64,000 bases of DNA from Eretmocerus hayati (GCA_029851415.1 CM056744.1:105123338-105187337); one strand, 5' to 3'; positions 44,633-58,219 are shown, counted from the stretch's first letter. Numbers and translations: made by a program. The notes: generated by a model not told the origin, from the sequence alone.

Positions 44633-47600
44633 TGATACAATTGAATTATCAGCTGGACGACTCGTTTTCGAGGTCAGTAATTTCCTACACACTTCAACAC
44701 TCCCGCCGTGACACTGATTCCTCGTAGTTTTATTACGGTCATGAACTGGCCCCCTGCATTTCGGTAAAAACGTCCATATGTGGCTGAACTCTCTCTTGGC
44801 TTATTGTTCACGTCCTTGGCGACGTGAACCGTGATCATAGATTTTCGTGGAAAAATTTCCCGAGAAAGCCTGAGTCGGTGATGCGATGGTTCAATTTTGT
44901 GAATTAATTCTAAGAATATTTTCGATTTTGAACGAGGAAATCATGGAGATTTGGTATTCTTATTTGTGATTTTCTTTTATATATCATTATGATGTCCATT
45001 TCCTGAGGAAAAAATATAAAATTCGTTTGTTGAAAGAAGAAGATAATAATCAAACTATTTATCCATGTGAAACAAAATGGAGCGAGTCAATTGGCATAAT
45101 ACCTTGGCCGTTTGAGGTAAAAACTCACACAGTTTGTTGAATAAGTTGATTCGACTCGACGAAGGCCAGCTGCTGTTTTCTTCCTCATCTCATTTCAATT
45201 CATCTGTTAACAGGTGCATTGGCCAAGATTTCCAAGTCCTGTAAGGATCAAAAGAATTAGTATTGTATTCTTTTCAGTCTCTTCCATAATAATGGCAAAG
45301 CGCAAAACCTGAAAAAAGTAATTCAATCCCATGTGGGGACTATAGGAGGGAATAACTTATCATTATTATCATCAGTCATTCGTTCCCCATGACATTATTA
45401 TTGGGTACTAAAAAGGAGTCTTACCTTCAACTTATGTTTTGTTTGTCACACGACGGATCTTCGTGGTACACCCATGGAGGTGGTCTCCACAGATAGACTT
45501 GCCTTATTGCAGTTCCCAGAGTGTTCAAGTAGACCTAGAAGAAGCACAAATATGCTTAGAGTCATTCCAGTATAGTATTTCATTTATCAGAACTGAATCC
45601 AAGAGAGGCCCTCTCATAAAACTAAAACCCAAACCATTCCAAGTGGGGGTCTCAAATAGTAAATATGAGTAGCTCAAGATGGAATACGATGAAAAGGGTA
45701 TGAAAGAGACCTCACATCATTGCTGAAGACGTGCAAAATCAGTAGAGATGATTAGCCCAGTGGGCAAAGGAGGCCGAAACGAAGGAAAGCATGTTGATGC
45801 CTGGAGTTAGGCGTGTCGGTAAATCATAGCATTCGGTCGCCCAAGACCCCGTCCTAGGTTTGTTTCCACCTCGATTGAACAATCACGTTTCTCCGTGATC
45901 TTCGATCAACGAGAAAGGCAATCATTTTCGAGTCATGGCCCTTGCGGTGATGTGATTGGAAATGTCCGTGATCGATCTTCTCATCTTCTTATGTTAGCGG
46001 TGAAAATATCCCCGACTAGATAGTTTGGAGATGCTTGACTCATGTGCTGATGACGATCTAATCGTAATGTCACGCACGTAGAGTCTAGCTGCCGCGTAAC
46101 TTAAAGATAATCCCAAGTTTATTTTTTTCTTATCATAACAAGTGCGAATGCACCACCTGCGTGCATATAAATTTGTCTAAGTGCGGGGCACAGACTCCTC
46201 TCTCTCTTCCAACCCCGTTATAATAGTTCTCTAAGCATCGAAATCGCAGCGCCGGTGGGAAGTTTGGTGCAGCATACTAAAATGACAAATTTCTTACAGG
46301 CGGATGGATCCGCTACCGCGTGAACTCTGTTGGTTTGCAACTCGACCGCGCGACTTTTTCACGCTATAATAAAGCTGTTATTGCGACTAATTATTTGACG
46401 ATCTTAGGCGTCTTATATTCTCTTGAACTGACATGCGTTTTGCAGACAAATTTAATTTTTCGAATCAATGGTCGTTATTTTCCCTCGTTTAGATACAAGT
46501 GTTGATTTGTCAAATAAAATTCTGATAATGGTTTTTCGTTATATAATAGCCTAAGAATTTTCGAAATCGGTGGTTTTTTCCGTTGTTTCATCAAGTGAAA
46601 TTCGTTACGGTCAAAATGAAATTAGACCACATGTCTAACAATATATCGATTTGAGTCTTAAATTTTCAAAAAATAAGCAACATCTATTGCAGTTTGCATT
46701 CATGCTTGTTTTTACTCCTTGGCCCACCCGATTGCCTATCTCCGATGAGAGCCACGAATGCCGCAATAAATTCACTATAATTCATTCTATCATAACGATG
46801 AATTCCTCAGAATGAGATTAGTAAAATATCTTCATCTTCTCCTTCAAATGAATGAAAACTGAATCTTGCATTGGCCAGCGGCAACTGAGCAATGTTTTGG
46901 ATAAAATAGAATCCTGCCATGAATCTTTCGATGAAAAAACTATTTATTATAAATAAACTTGGAGCTGAGCTGAACGCCACACCAAGGTAGGTCTCGTCAG
47001 AAATGACGCTACAGAGAAACTTTCGAATTAATTTTCATCAATCTCAAATAATGGGACTGAGCAAGGAATGTTGCATCCTTGCAGCAAAGGTGAGAAAATG
47101 AAGAATTGCAAATCCCACCGGTGGGATCCGTCGCAGCTTACGTGTTAATGAGTTTTTGCCTTTCGGTGGATAGTCATTTTTTAATGTATTCCCGAGTGTA
47201 GAAGTCATTAATGTAGAGTGATAACATGAACAATCAGCCAACGACTTTATCCCACGCAAATCTCCCTGAGAAAAAAATTTTGAGGATGTCAAAACCAATC
47301 CATTGAACACTGACAAAACCTTTCCAGGTCGTTTTCCGAAACCATAGAGCTAAAAATATTATTATGATGGATTCACCCCGGAACTCTTCTGAAGTACTCA
47401 TTGATCTTCTTACGATATTTCATTCGTCATGATGTCAACGAACTAACCCTTATATTTGTATTGATAGTACTTTATTACACTTTGGGGTTGAACCCCGTTT
47501 GATGTTCACGAATTAACAAGAAAGTATGTGAAAATAATGTTAAATGTAATTGCCAGTACTGAAGAACATATGGTATGATAGTATAATTGAAAACTACAGA

Positions 47601-48036
47601 GTTTCTGCAGATACGCTTCACAAATAGTTAAACTTGTGCAATATCAAGAAATCTTGGAAGTGCAACCAGACGGCCCCAAAATAGATATTGTATGTGAAGT
47701 GCTGACAAAAAGCTAGTCATTAAAATAATGCACATGTTCGAAGAGTATAAAGATTCAGTGCCCAGCGAATGATTGATGCAAGGAGTGGTTAACAACCCAG
47801 AGACTGTGATGCGAGCTGAAAATACATACTTAAATATTTTTCGGGGGATATCGTCCCTTCAGCTTGAACTGAACGAACGGAAGTGCCAGAATTCGACATC
47901 GGTAGAGTAACACCATGTTGAGGTAGATAAATTGTTGTGAGACTGAACTTGAAGAGGAGAGTAATCAATCTATTTTTGAAAATGAAGGGGAACTGAGTCA
48001 TATCACGTCAATGTCGTCAGTGAATAGAAATACTAA
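44633..48036. other. Spacer after unit B
   Basis: 44633-44720 and about 47170-47450 match the unit A spacer 13610-13945; the ~2.4 kb between is absent from A and is probably an insertion. It holds a TATA-like CATATAAAT (about 46165) and an AATAAAG (about 46367), which could mark a solo long terminal repeat, but no borders could be fixed. The 77-codon frame at 45439-45672 and 61-codon frame at 46320-46505 are unrecognised. Confidence 0.35.
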
Positions 48037-48598
48037 CTGATCAGTTACACTGAGTTACACACAGTACTCACGGCTTTTCAGAGCATAACCTATTTGCGAA
48101 GCGCGTCGTCAGCATGGTACGTCATCTTCATGTTCGTGGAACTGATTTTGGATATGGTGTTGCTGAACTCGGCACTGCTACACCTGATCAGCAATTTTTG
48201 GTACTACACCGGAGTCTACGAGCCTCCACATGGCAACCTAACCTTGACGGTCGGTTGTTGTTTCTTTGGTCCGATATTTGCAAATTTCACTCCCAGAACA
48301 CTTGGAGAACAATACCACTTGTATTTAGTAAAGCAGCGCTTGCAATCATTTGTGAAAAATACGTCCAAGAGCACAAAGGGACAGACAATATCTAACAAAC
48401 GGCGACAGTGCAGAATTCGTGTGTTAGATACTTACAGCAGACGACTAATGAAGATTAGTATTGAAATCTTAGAACGCCATTATATCCTGTGCCATTGGGT
48501 TTCTTCTTCTCACAATCAACGTCCGAAATCTCACCGAGAGAGGCATGTATTGGATTGGAAAAGAGTTCTCCATCTCTCTTTTGAACAGAAATATTGAA
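48037..48598 (+). CDS. Unrecognised open frame with a membrane-protein-like N-terminal part
   Basis: The frame is open from after TAA 48034-48036 to TGA 48596-48598. Between about 48082 (preceded by a possible acceptor GGCTTTTCAG, ending 48081) and 48290 the codons favour G or C in third position, unlike the surroundings. They encode two hydrophobic stretches (around WYVIFMFVELILDMVLLNSA and LTVGCCFFGPIFANF). After that the composition turns AT-rich and basic. A second frame overlaps it. It could be one exon of a membrane protein, or a host exon captured by a transposon. No family recognised; no start codon is certain. Confidence 0.3.
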
Positions 48599-48749
48599 AA
48601 AACTACATGTATCGTAAGGAAGGGAATCTTTGAGTGCTTCTTAACCATTTAATCAACCCCGCACCAAGGGATATTCTTAGTTTACCAATCCATCGGATGA
48701 AAATCACCCATTTACGTATTGGTAAGATTTGTTCACCATATCATCACTC

Positions 48750-49116
48750 CCTCGGAAGCGTTCACGGTATTGACTTTGCACCATGCACGACAAATTGAAA
48801 GTTGCTCGAACTAATCGATCTGTTCTGAATGGCCCTACTGAAAAAAGGATTCTTTGAGGTCAACAGATTAAGGTTCTCAAACTATGTCACATGACCTCGT
48901 TTGTAAACTTTCCAAACATCCAAATGATGTTTGTAAGCCACTTATCAGTATGATGATCTGTATATCTAACTTAATGACGATTGACTTCCATCTGATGACC
49001 TTCACCAAGTTTTGACAACATTTTTCCGTGTTCGGTATCATGTGAAATGTGCTAAAATTTCACGAGACGTGAAACAGTTCCTCGCTTACCATTGTGTAGT
49101 CTGTGGGCAGTTAAAG
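48750..49116 (+). promoter_or_regulatory. Unit C conserved 5' module with splice donor
   Basis: Homologous to 595-942 (TGCACCATGCACGACAAATT, GATGATCTGTATATCTAAC). It ends GTTAAAG|gtaaga (exon end 49116). Inferred leader exon for gene C, spliced to 57360. Confidence 0.5.
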
Positions 49117-50467
49117 GTAAGAGTGATTATATTATTTCTCAACAAGACTTGACAAGATCAATCTAGACATCACGATAGACAACATTCCAGTTGGTTTTGA
49201 TGCTTTTTGAGAATTCTCTCGCCAAACATATTCTCACATAATATATTCCCACTCCTGTTGTGTTTGGGCAAATGATAGAGGCATAAGCGCTGAGTGATAC
49301 AACTGTGTACACACCGAGTAGACTATCAAAGTCTCGAAGTCATAATTACATGGAAATGGAGCATTGTGATTCTTCAACTCTTCCTTTTTCCATCACATTC
49401 TACTTTTGGACATAATTTGGACAGTAGTTTGCATCCTCATGAATTTTCAAAGCGCTTCTTATTCATTTTGAGAAAAACGATGGTATCGGAATACGCCAGT
49501 ATTACTTTGTAGACATCGGTACCATGCCATTTGTCTGAAACGGAATAAATCGCTCTGGAAATTTAGGAGGAGGTAAATCTGATACACGCGGAGATTTCTG
49601 CAGACAAGTTTTCTCAAACAATGAGGTGAATGACGAGCGAAAAGAATCCAGTGCGCCCGGAGAAGGCGCGATCGGTAACGAAGTTAGCCTTACGAAATTG
49701 CTACTCAACCGAAGTTTTTCAATTTTCTCTGCTAGAAAGTGTATCTTCCCGTTGATTCTGGAGTTGGGTGCATGATTGAATTGTTCAGAAGTAAGATAGA
49801 ATGAAGAAGAAAACTTTCTATCTACATTAACTCGTGCACTGCGATGGTTGTGGAGATTGTGTCCATTATTGAGGTTTTGCTCAAAAATTCTCACCGACTC
49901 TTCTTTGCTCAAAAATTATCCCCACCGATCATCTCCCATGTCCATTTCCTTTGACAAGAATATGAATGACGTGTAAAAGAATGATGCCTTCTTATACAGA
50001 GATATCTCCCAAAATACGGTAGCCCGGTTCATGAAATGGAACATGGGCGGTCAACTCGCAGTGAACGGTTGAAGTCTCGATTACTGAAACCACCTCCACG
50101 ACCATGAATATTGTAACAAATTGCATTCAAATACCGGTATTTCGATCAATAGATGAATATCAATGGCTTAGCAATATCATATGATGGATTGGATATGAGA
50201 ACACCGGTCAAATTGAGAATCAGAATCGGATGAAAATTCCTTGGGATCCGCACATGGCACTTGTAATAGAGGAAATTCAATCACCAAAGAATCGCAACCC
50301 GCGACGTCTTATTGTATTTCGCAATGTCTTCAGAGCACGAGAAGTCGCTATAACTGAACGTCCCTATAGATCTGAATTTTGAAGCTTTTTTCGAAGAGCT
50401 GATATGTAATTCTTGCACCAGTTTCATAATTCATACCATTATGATTCCGCGAAGGTGTGTTGTAGCC
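49117..50467 (+). other. Gene C intron 0, first part
   Basis: Opposing open frames of 136 codons (minus, 49502-49912) and about 75 codons (plus, ending at a TGA near 49775) overlap. Neither has a recognisable domain or a counterpart in units A and B, so neither is called. The rest shows nothing. Confidence 0.35.
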
Positions 50468-50470
50468 ACA

Positions 50471-51463
50471 TAGACTAGGCGAAATCACCGCCATCGCTGG
50501 AAAAATCCGTCTGATGGGATTTTTTTACGGGATCCCCTCCAGAAGACCCTTCTGAATCCGGAAATCCATGTTGCCAGACGAAATTCTGGTGCAAAATTGT
50601 TTAAACTGAAATTGTTTGAACAAATTAGCAATATCAACTTTTTTGGTCCCAAAGCAACTTTGTGAGGTTATTTGATACATTTTAAAAAGAAAATCTCTCT
50701 TGTCATTTTTCTCTAAAAGTCGTTGTTTTCGAGCTGTGAGCGTTTCAAAGTTGGAAAAACGCGAAAATCGCGGTTTTCAGCGACCGATTAGAGTACGAAA
50801 AACGTGAAAATCTCATGTTGCCAAAGCGGAAGAATGTTGATTGGGATGTCCGTAACAATGTCCAATAGCATAAATTCATGTTTCCGAGCGATAACGCATT
50901 GTTTTTCCAATGTTAACAAAAGGTAGATTTGCGGGCTACAGCAACGGCGAGGAAGCAGACGACGCGACGCCGCCACCGTTGAATCTCTATGGCTATATCG
51001 TGCGCAACTACCCATTGTTTACATTGAAAAAACAATGGGTTATCGCTCGGAAACATGAATTTTTGCTATTGGACATTGTTAAGGGCATCTCAATCAACAT
51101 TCTTCCGCTTTGGCAACATGAGATTTTTACGTTTTTCCCACTCTAATCGATCGCTGAAAATCGCGATTTTCGCAATTTTTCAACTTTGAAACGCTCACAG
51201 CTCGAAAACGATGACTTTTAGGAAAAAATGACAAGAGAGATTTTCTTTTTAAAATGTATCAAATAACCTTACAAAGTCACTTTGGGACCAAAAAAATTGA
51301 TATTGCTAATTTGTTTAAACAATTTCAGTTTAAACAATTTTGCACCAGAATTTCGTCTGGCAACATGGATTTTCGGATTCAGAAGGGTCTTCTGGAGGGG
51401 ATCCCGTGAAAAAATTCCATCAGACGGATTTTTCCAGCGATGGCGGTGATTTCGCCTAGTCTA
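50471..51463. mobile_element. Foldback element (993 bp), possible ACA target duplication
   Basis: The ends TAGACTAGGCGAAATCACCG and, inverted, CGGTGATTTCGCCTAGTCTA pair. The arms are ~430 bp with few mismatches (TTTAAACTGAAATTGTTTGA against TTTAAACAATTTCAGTTTAA). ACA flanks both ends (50468-50470, 51464-51466). The centre is near 50930-51010. No coding capacity. Confidence 0.82.
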
Positions 51464-51466
51464 ACA

Positions 51467-53240
51467 GGTATGAGATGCATGTCTGTCCTTGTTTGTTTAC
51501 GAGGAGCAACTTGGCATCGGCGCATTGATAAGATAAAGACGCACGCTATAGTTATACTCAAAGTCCGTACTTCCGTGCGACGGCAAACGTCGAGGGCGCG
51601 CGTCGTTTGGTCAGGCACGCACGAATAGATTACTCCGTCATCAAAATTCTTCCGTGTTGAAAACCGAGGTCGTCGAAGGTAGAGCTTCGGTACTTCCTTT
51701 GAGGGTGGCTCAAGATTGCTTGAAGAAGATTGTTGAAAGTCTGCACCCTAGCAGGGTTAGTTTAACATCCAGAAGCGGTATAGGAGTTTCATACCATAAC
51801 ATTGAACCTTGTACCAAACAGCGAGATCCTGAGAATGACATGAACTCGAGAAAATATTCTTATTGATCTCTCATACTGATTCTGATGGGATGGTCATGAT
51901 TTTCATAGCTTTTTGGATACTGAAACTCTGAGCTCAAGTGTCGTCTATGGGAAAATTCTTCGAAGTAAGGAGTGTTGACTTCTAGCCACATTAAAAAACA
52001 CAGCAAAAGCAGCTGACTTACGGGGGTTCGGAAGTTTCATTTCTTACTGACCTTCGGTACTGCATGTGAGCGGGGTCTAGTGACTATTTCGTGACTAAAT
52101 CGTGACTGTAAAGCGTCTATCCCGGGCATCCGTCTGCAAGACCCTATAATGTGCATAGATGGTATTCACTTACGTCAATGTCTTACCCCCCCCCCCCCTG
52201 ATTTCTCCTCAAGATAGTTACGGACTATGCCAAAGCACATGATTGATCTCGGAAGATTTCATCAAAATTAACCTAAAAAAATCAAAATCCCAATTATTTT
52301 TCACATTTTTCTATCATCGAAATTTTTCTATGAAATGCGCAAATCGTACCTGATTCACAAATTTGGGAATTATTTCATACCTGGGTAAATCCAGGACCAA
52401 GAATCCGTTCATATAAAAAAGCAATGGAGCTCTGAATATTACATTAGGTTTCTTCCATCGATGGAGCGTGCCACCATCAACAGACAAATTTGACAGTATA
52501 AAACAGTTCATATTCAGGATTATGATCCAATTCACACACACACACACATACACACACACACACACACACACCAATTGGCAGGAGTGAATCGTGCATTACT
52601 TTGAATTTCATTCATTATGAGAGCCTGGAAAATTGAAATTTTGAAATAGAATTTTCATCAACGAATCTTAGAAGCTTGGAATTCGGATTGGGGATGTAGA
52701 TCTTACACAGTCTGAGCATTTGAAAGATTATGATGACCTCTCAAGACGGTGGATATCAGAAGAAGTGGAGATAAACAGGTCAACTAAGATAGAAAAGCAC
52801 CCAAGTGAAGTCAAGAGTCGACACGAGTGATTGGATTCCGAGTGCTTTAAGAGTGGAAATGTTCATCAGGTTCTGATAACAAATTTTGATGTATCTCAGG
52901 GTGTAGACATAGTTTAGTTTTTGTATAGTTCACCTTATGCAATAGAATAAGAAGAACTTGATCTCTGCACATTTCTATACTTAATTTGATGATCAAGTTT
53001 ACATGTAGAAAGTCGCATTTGTCCAAGTACAGAAAACAATAACAACAAGACCTTGAATTCTCAAAGGGTGTCTGAGGAGTGTTCAGACTAGATTGCTGAA
53101 GCTTGCATCAAATAAGTTTCGAGCCAGAACGCGTAACTTGATTTCAAATTCCGAGGCCCTAGTAATAACAAAAATTGAAGGGAAAATCTTCAAAATTGGC
53201 AGTGTTGGCGTCTAGCCTCATTGAGAAACGTAGCGGGAGC
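51467..53240 (+). other. Gene C intron 0, middle part
   Basis: No exon seen. A 13-C run lies at 52186-52198 and a CA microsatellite at about 52534-52571. GGGGTTCGGAAG at about 52024 resembles the end of the 27296-29888 element and may be a relic of one. Confidence 0.4.
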
Positions 53241-53243
53241 TGC

Positions 53244-54540
53244 TAAGTCATAACCTCGCGCATGGGCTCCGTGACGTGAGCACCCGAGTTTGCAAAAAAA
53301 TTATGAAAAAAATACTAGCTCATTGTGCGTCTTAAGCGCGTCCACAATCCGTTTGAAAATCAATTGTGGATGTTATGGTTCTTCCAAACAAAAAAAAAAG
53401 AAGTTTCCGGGTGCTGGAGAACTTGATCAATTTTTTTCTCGGCTATCGTCCAGTCTCGGAATTGTGCGTTTGATGCGATCAATTGCGCGTGCCTTCGTTC
53501 ATGTTGACGTATTTTCACTTTTTAAAAATCACCATTATTTTGGTCGGTATTTAATTAAAACTGCTTCTGGGCAAGTTGCAGAGCAGAAATAGGTGCAAGA
53601 CCAGCGCATGCGCCGTGGCACCCCTCTGCTATCGGCTGCTACGTAAACACGAGACTTCTTATTCATTAGCCGAAATCTTGTTCAAATCTCTTTTATCTCC
53701 TTGGCTTTCATCTCTCAAGAGGAATGGTTTAGTATTTTGAACATAAAGTCACTGTCTAAGTAAACTCCTGTCATCTCCTCGACTCATCTCCCACGAGTGA
53801 TGGGTTCGTGTTTGAACGCGGAACCATTGTCTAAGCAAAAATTTGTTATCTCCTCTGCGGTCATCTCCCACAAGGGATGCTGCAAGATCACAGTCCAAGA
53901 AACTATCGTTGTCATCTCCAAGAACATCAAAATCGTTGAATACGAAGTACAGGGGTGGACGCGGTGGTGCACTTAGCCATCGCGTCGTCTACTCCGGTAA
54001 CCATGCACAACCGCTAAAAAGTTGTTTTCGATCGACTGTGCGTAAAGCACTGCTTTACGCACGGTAGTTTATGTTCACTTTACGCCCAGTCGATCGAAAA
54101 ACGTATTTCGTTACTCGGGCGTGAAGTTTTTTTGCTTTACTCGTGCTAATTTCGACCCTCGCCAGGGCTCGGGCCGAAAACAATCACTCGAAAAGCAAAA
54201 CCAAACTTCCCACCCTCGAATCGAAAAATACTATTTCGTCAGTTCTCGACGGAAATAAGTTGTGTTCCAATAAAGTAAAAATGCTCACCAATAGAAAGAA
54301 CTACGCGCAATAGATCGCACTAAACGTACAATTCCCAAAATGTACGGTTGCCGAGAAAAAAAATTGGTTGAGTTTCACAGCACCCGGAAAACTTCTTAAT
54401 TTTTTTTCGGGAAAAATATAAAATCCACAACTGATTTTCGAACGAATTCTGAATGCGCTCAAGACGCACGATTGGGTAGTATTTTTCATAATTTTTTTGC
54501 GCCCACGTCACAAAGCCTCGCGCATGAGGTGACTACATAA
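53244..54540. mobile_element. Diverged inverted-repeat element (~1.3 kb)
   Basis: 53250-53500 pairs with 54300-54540: CCTCGCGCATGG...GTGACGTGAGC against, inverted, GTGACGTGGGC; TTATGAAAAAAATACTA; GCGTCTTAAGCGCGT against TGCGCTCAAGACGCAC. The centre has its own small palindrome near 54040-54065 (TGCGTAAAGCACTGCTTTACGCA). Target duplication not resolved. Confidence 0.6.
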
Positions 54541-54688
54541 TAGAGCGAATTAGTTTCAGGCATGATAGGTTCACAATAAGTCTAGGCACTACTGACTTGA
54601 AGTATCTTTCGAGCTCCCAATTGAAAGCTCTTGCATGGACCAACGAAAAGAGTGCGTACAGGATAATCTAGAGTGTGTAGGAGGACAA

Positions 54689-56800
54689 TTTTCCCAATCC
54701 ATTTTTCCCAATGTCAAAAGTTCCAAAGTAAAATTTCCCAATGGAATAATTTCCCAATGACATTTTTCCCGGGATAAAAGTTTCCCAATCCAATTTTTCC
54801 CCATTGACTTTTTTCTCAAAACGGAAATGGAGTCATTCTCCACATATATATTGAACAGAACATATTGTCCATAGTATGGAGTAAGAAGTACAAAATCTAA
54901 GTTTTGATTGAGACAAAACGTGCAGAGTCGTTCAGCCACACGCCCTAAAGTCCACTTCAACTCTTCTCGTTTATGGTAGACAATCAGAGTGGTTTAATTG
55001 TGAGGACTACATGTATGTATGCTATGAAAGAACAGGCAAGGCATCATCAGGGTATTTCTGGGGAATGACGATATTATCCCTCATCTTCGAAGGATAGGAT
55101 ATGATATATGCCATACATAAATAACACTGTGCAACAAAATTTTGGGTCAGAAATATCGCATGGACCGGACAATGATTTTCTTGTGTATTTTTCGACACTG
55201 AAACCGAATCCGACCTCAGTTTTGCGTCTATACGTCAGGATTTTTCTTAAATCGAAAAAAACTGATTTTTTAAAAAACAGCGTTTTTCACGTTTTTTTGC
55301 TAATTCTGTAAATTGAAGATCACTTAGCCAGGGAGTACCGATAGGTCAAAATGTATATCACAATATGTTTTCCTACGTATTTTGACCCGCTGAACACGAT
55401 CCCGGTGGTTTTAGAACGCTACGATGCAACCTTGGAGCTATATAAGCTAATTAGTCCACCTGGTGTTTGGAAAAAAAGTCCAATTTTGCAATAAATTAAA
55501 AAAAAATCATAACACGGGCTAGAATGGACCAATTCGAACGTTCGAGGTCGCATTTTCTTCGTTTTCCTACATACTTTGAGGGGAGAATTTGTCCAACAGT
55601 CGTAGAGGCACTGGTTTGACGTCAGGAATTTTTTTTCCAAACACCTAGTTTGGTCATAATTTTTGCTGTGCTCAAATCACGAGGAGAAAAATTTCCTCTT
55701 GCACGGGGTACCCAAACATGGTTTTCCGACGCAAAATGACCATCTAAACACAATCTCGTGGTTCATTCAGAGCTAACACGTCAGAATTTTTTTCTAGTCG
55801 CAAAAAACCTGTTTTTTGAGGAGCTTTCTTGACCTGGACCAAACTCCTGACATGGTATCCCAAAATAAACCACCAGATCATGTTTAGATGGCTATTTTGC
55901 GTCGGAAAACCATGTTTTGGTACCCCGTGCAAGAGGAAATTTTTCTCCTCGTGATTTTAGCACAGCAAAAGTAATGACCAAAATAGGTGTCTGCAAAACA
56001 AATTCCTGACGTCAAACCAGTGCCTCTACGACTGTTGGACAAATTCACCCTTCAAAGTATGTTACAGAACGAAGAAAATGCGACCTCGAACGTTCAAATT
56101 GGTCGATTCTAGCCCGTGTTATGATTTTCCAAAAATTTATTGCGAAATTGGACTTTTTTTCCAAACATCAGGTGGACTAATTGGCTTATATAGCTCCAAG
56201 GTTACATCGTAGCGTTCTAAAACCACCGGGATCGTGTTCAGTGGGGCAAAATACGTAGAAAAACATATTTTGATATACATTTTGACCAATCGGTACTCCC
56301 TAGCTAAGTGATCTTCAATTTACAAAATTAGCGAAAAACGTGAAAAACGCTGTTTTTTTTTAAGATCAGTTTTTTGCGATTTAAAAAAAATTCTGACGTA
56401 TAGGCGCAAAACTGAGGTCGGATTCGGTTTCAGCGTCGAAAAATACATAAGAAAATCATTGTCCGGTTCATGCGACATTTGGGACCCAAAATTTTGTTGC
56501 ACAGTGTAATCGTTTGTATGAATAATTGCGTTATATGAGATTGTACATTGTACCCTTTGAATTCATCTGATCCAAGCCATTTTATTTGAAGTATGTGAGA
56601 AATGATATTCAATTGTCGTTTGTAATCAGTCTTATTCCATATTTATGCCTGAATTGAGCGAAAAAATGAGGGAAATTATACTATTGGGAAAAATGTCATT
56701 TGGAAACAATTATTGTGGGAGAAAAGAGCTTTCGGGAGAAAGTCTCTGGGAAAAATGTCATTAGTGAAATTTTTTTTGGGAAAAGTGGATTGGGAAAAAT
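54689..56800. mobile_element. TTCCCAAT-repeat TIR element hosting a second foldback
   Basis: The left end GGACAATTTTCCCAATCCA and the reverse complement of the right end, GGACATTTTTCCCAATCCA, lie in subterminal arrays of TTTCCCAATN motifs (54690-54815; inverted 56660-56800). A complete palindromic element (55125-56506) sits inside. Confidence 0.6.
55125..56506. mobile_element. Foldback element (1.38 kb) with CACTGTGCAACAAAATTTTG ends
   Basis: CACTGTGCAACAAAATTTTG at 55125 is mirrored at 56506. The arms pair for more than 600 bp, closing near 55800-55830. The right flank is TA, the left flank AA, so a TA target duplication with one change is possible. The 60-67-codon frames at each end are mirror copies, not genes. 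Confidence 0.8.
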
Positions 56801-57361
56801 GTCCACCAATCTCTAGATTGAGCCAATCAAGAGTGAATGCATAGCCAGAAAAGTTACAAAATCACCCCGGTGTCCAAAGTCACACCTGTTTACGGTAAAA
56901 GTGAAGCCCGCCATAATCACGTTCCACGGGGTTCTCCGTGATGTCCCTCTTAGCTAATGATGTTCTATTTCAAAGATATAACTTCTGACGAGTTGGGGCG
57001 ATAAGTTGTGAACAAAGGTAAATATATAACCGTTTGTTGTTGTAGCTCTGAGGTATCTGGCATGGACAGTATTCTCAATGTGTTTTGTCGGTAGAGTTTC
57101 TACTTTAGTAACGAAGTGTAGGATACTTTGTATAAAAAAAGACAGGGAACCAGACACTGAGCATTAACGCTGATACGAGCTTTTGCTAATCCAACAAGGA
57201 GAACCTCACGTTCAAAAGTGATGAACTCAGAGATCCATCCTTCAATAATAATCTCCCAAATGGAAAATAGACAGTAGTAGATATTAACAGAATCAGTGTT
57301 CATTCTTCTGAATATCCGACACATCATGGAACTCCAAAATTGACACTTTTGTCTTACAGAT
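56801..57361 (+). other. Gene C intron 0, 3' end
   Basis: AACGCTGATACGAGCTTTTG (about 57166) corresponds to GACGCTGATACGAATATTTC in unit B (about 27265). The stretch ends in acceptor TTTTGTCTTACAG|AT just before the gene C ATG. Confidence 0.45.
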
Positions 57362-57443
57362 ATGAAGCTCTTCATTTTTCTCATTATCCATGGTTTACGA
57401 GGGGGTATTCTTGCCGGTCGAACAACATCCCATCCTCCAGCAG
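57362..57443 (+). CDS. Gene C exon 1: signal-peptide exon
   Basis: ATG at 57362, 82 nt as in A and B, donor G|gtgaga. It encodes MKLFIFLIIHGLRGGILA and then GRTTSHPPA: a hydrophobic signal peptide with likely cleavage after LA. The protein is closer to gene B (F-IFLVIHGLR) than to A. There is an acceptor directly upstream, as in the other copies. Confidence 0.85.
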
Positions 57444-58219
57444 GTGAGATTTAACTCCAGTATTCAATCTCTTCGTAGTGTGATTGAACGTCTAGGAACA
57501 GACTCTTGGTTACTCCGTTCGGCCCTCAACGTTGATTTTTTGCTCGTTTACTGGCATGTTTCGAAGTAAGGAAACCTAGGAAAATCTGTTGCTACCATGC
57601 TGTTCTTTTGTGATTGGATGAGTACCTGGTGACAATGTCTCCCCTTTATTCAAACGAAATAAGGTTCGAGGATATAGCTTTTGATATTACTTTCTTAAAC
57701 TATCCGTTGGAAGAAATGTCGAGCATTCGTCTATGCAGGTTTCGATAAAACAGTTTGAATTCGATGCCAAACTTTGTAAGTTCCATCTAGGAAAATCACT
57801 TTTCTCAAGCTTCAAGTCATCTGAACCACAAAATGACATTGAGTAGTGATTGGCATCATATATGAATCTGGTTGGCTAAATTTTGCCATACTAGACATTA
57901 CTTTCTCTCCAATTAAGTTACTATCTCCTTGCAACTTGTGAAGTTCCCAAGACTACATTCAAATGAGTTCAAAGACTCCGAAGAGTTGTTAAAAAGACTA
58001 CAAGTTCAAAAATGTATGCATCAGCTGAGTTGAATACTCTCATATCACTGTAAGAAGAATTTCTTGGTTAAGATCGTACTGAATTCCAACAAACCCTCCA
58101 TCCTTGTCATGTTAATTTTCACACGATCAGTCTGATTTCAAAGATTCCTTCTTAGAGTGATTTCATAGCCTGTTATGGATTACCAAAGGCCATATTGTTA
58201 TGAACTCTCCGAGATCTAG
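57444..58219 (+). other. Gene C intron 1
   Basis: Phase-1 intron of 776 bp, less alignable to those of A and B. No repeat recognised. Confidence 0.5.

Noticed and set aside
45790..46420. Possible solo LTR with TATA-like and AATAAA-like signals
   Set aside because: No matching terminal TG...CA borders or target duplication could be fixed, and no second LTR is present.
49502..49912. 136-codon minus-strand frame MSKEESVRIF...
   Set aside because: An overlapping plus-strand frame is also open, there is no homologous segment in units A or B, and no domain is recognisable.
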